From Deltaproteobacteria bacterium (GTDB lineage Bacteria; Myxococcota_A; UBA9160; SZUA-336), in NCBI GenBank assembly GCA_030665705.1, contig DAOUZG010000087.1:1-7324 (forward strand): a DNA stretch of 7,324 bases. Direction: 5' to 3'. The position numbers and the translations under genes are program-made. This document shows positions 6,574-7,324 of this stretch, in pieces. The notes below the pieces were generated by a model. The model was not told the DNA's origin, made no database searches, and saw only the letters and a list, made by a program, of their open reading frames with translations. The first letter of the stretch is position 1; each line of letters opens with the position of its first letter.

Positions 6574-7289
6574 CGCTGCTGCGTCTCGACCTCCCGCCGG
6601 AGAGCGCCCGCAGGGTGCGCGCTCTGCTGGTGCCAGAGATCGATGGGGAGAGCCGCCTCCTGGTGCTGGTCCAAGCGGGCCGGGCCATTCAGGCCGTCCG
6701 CACGGACCGCGGCCCGCTGCGCGACGTTCCGCCGGACCTTCACTCGGGCGGCCTGGAGCGCGCTCGAACCCTTGCAGGCCCACCTGAGGTCGAGCGGCTC
6801 GTCACCCTGGAGCTAGATCAGGCGGAGGCCCCGGCCTCCCTCCTGGACGGGCTGCTACGGGGGACCATCCGCGCCGACCCACCCTGGGTTCCGGCGCTCG
6901 ACCGCGTACGCGGCCTCCCGGCGTGGGTGCGGCGGTGGGCGATGCGACTTCTCCCCGACGGCGCTTACGGTGTGGCGCTCCCCGATCTGGGGGTTGCGGT
7001 CTGTGCCCGGGTCGGCCCCGGACCCGGAGGGCGGATCACCGGGGCGACGGCCCTCAATCTCGAGCCCTCGAAGGTGAGCCCGAAGGAGTTCGTGACTCTG
7101 CTCCGCCGCCGCTTCGGCAGGCCACAGCTCGGGTTCGCCGTCCACGAGTCGGTTCTTCGGGCGGTTCTGGCCAGCCGGCGGCCCATCACTGCGCTCGATC
7201 GCGCGGTGATCCGCGGCGAGGCCCGCATCGCCACCGCCTCCCTCCGAGTCCGCCTGGCACTCCTCGTCCTCCGCCTCCTCGGTGCGTGA
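6570..7289 (+). CDS. Protein of unknown function, translationally coupled to the GH35-like gene
   Basis: I do not recognise this 239-residue protein. Its ATG overlaps the stop of the upstream gene by 4 bp (ATGA, 6570-6573), there is no separate Shine-Dalgarno, and it is in the same strand and base-composition context, so it is probably co-translated and a genuine gene. Visible features are a leucine- and valine-rich first half with a beta-strand pattern (RLLVLVQAGRAIQAV, 29-43) and an aromatic/basic segment WVRRWAMRLLPDGAYG (118-133). A glycine-rich turn follows (GPGPGGR, 149-155), and then a lysine/arginine-rich stretch PSKVSPKEFVTLLRRRFGRP (165-184). The C terminus RVRLALLVLRLLGA is amphipathic or hydrophobic but too short for a clear membrane span. 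No signal peptide or catalytic motif is seen. Confidence 0.72.
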   Translation: MTLLRLDLPPESARRVRALLVPEIDGESRLLVLVQAGRAIQAVRTDRGPLRDVPPDLHSGGLERARTLAGPPEVERLVTLELDQAEAPASLLDGLLRGTIRADPPWVPALDRVRGLPAWVRRWAMRLLPDGAYGVALPDLGVAVCARVGPGPGGRITGATALNLEPSKVSPKEFVTLLRRRFGRPQLGFAVHESVLRAVLASRRPITALDRAVIRGEARIATASLRVRLALLVLRLLGA

Positions 7290-7324
7290 AAGCAGGCCTG
7301 ATCCCTGATCCGTTCGTGGATGCC

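Noticed and set aside
7290..7324. TGATCCCTGATCCG near the right edge, similar to TGATCTCTGATTCG at 370-383
   Set aside because: The two short direct-repeat-like stretches are imperfect and too short to distinguish from chance.
1..7324. Mobile elements, CRISPR arrays, tRNA or rRNA genes
   Set aside because: I saw no transposase, terminal inverted repeats, regularly spaced repeats or RNA gene signatures.

Overview
This is a GC-rich bacterial window with strong G/C preference at third codon positions. Most of it is two divergent, tightly packed gene clusters, plus the end of one gene entering from the left edge. The base composition and the GabT-like, LuxC-like and LuxE-like proteins would fit a high-GC environmental bacterium, for example a myxobacterium-like lineage. 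No marker gene is present, so I do not assign a taxon.

Layout. At 1-372 (+) is the 3' end of a small multi-pass membrane protein. It converges, across a 39-bp gap with no clear terminator, on a minus-strand operon that reads from 4371 down to 412. That operon encodes, in transcription order, a class III PLP aminotransferase of GABA-transaminase type (4371-3109), a LuxE-family acyl-protein synthetase (3112-2036), a LuxC-family acyl-CoA/acyl-protein reductase (2039-855) and a VOC-superfamily metalloprotein (858-412). Every junction is a 4-bp start/stop overlap (GTGA, ATGA, GTGA). A 117-bp divergent gap (4372-4488) separates this operon from a plus-strand pair. The pair consists of a GH35/GH42-like TIM-barrel protein with a C-terminal GATase-like domain (4489-6573) and a 239-residue protein of unknown function (6570-7289), joined by a 4-bp ATGA overlap. 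The last 35 bases hold nothing recognisable.

How the genes may work together. LuxE and LuxC are the acid-to-aldehyde half of the bioluminescence fatty acid reductase. No luciferase genes (luxA, luxB) lie in the window. The aldehyde step is instead preceded in the operon by a transaminase of the type that interconverts aldehydes and primary amines. The most economical reading is a carboxylic acid -> acyl-enzyme -> aldehyde -> primary amine route. The VOC protein, with a His/His/Glu metal triad, could be a further modifying or detoxifying step. The substrate is unknown. The divergent pair resembles beta-galactosidases in fold, but the catalytic glutamates are only partly recognisable. Whether it belongs to the same pathway cannot be decided from this window.
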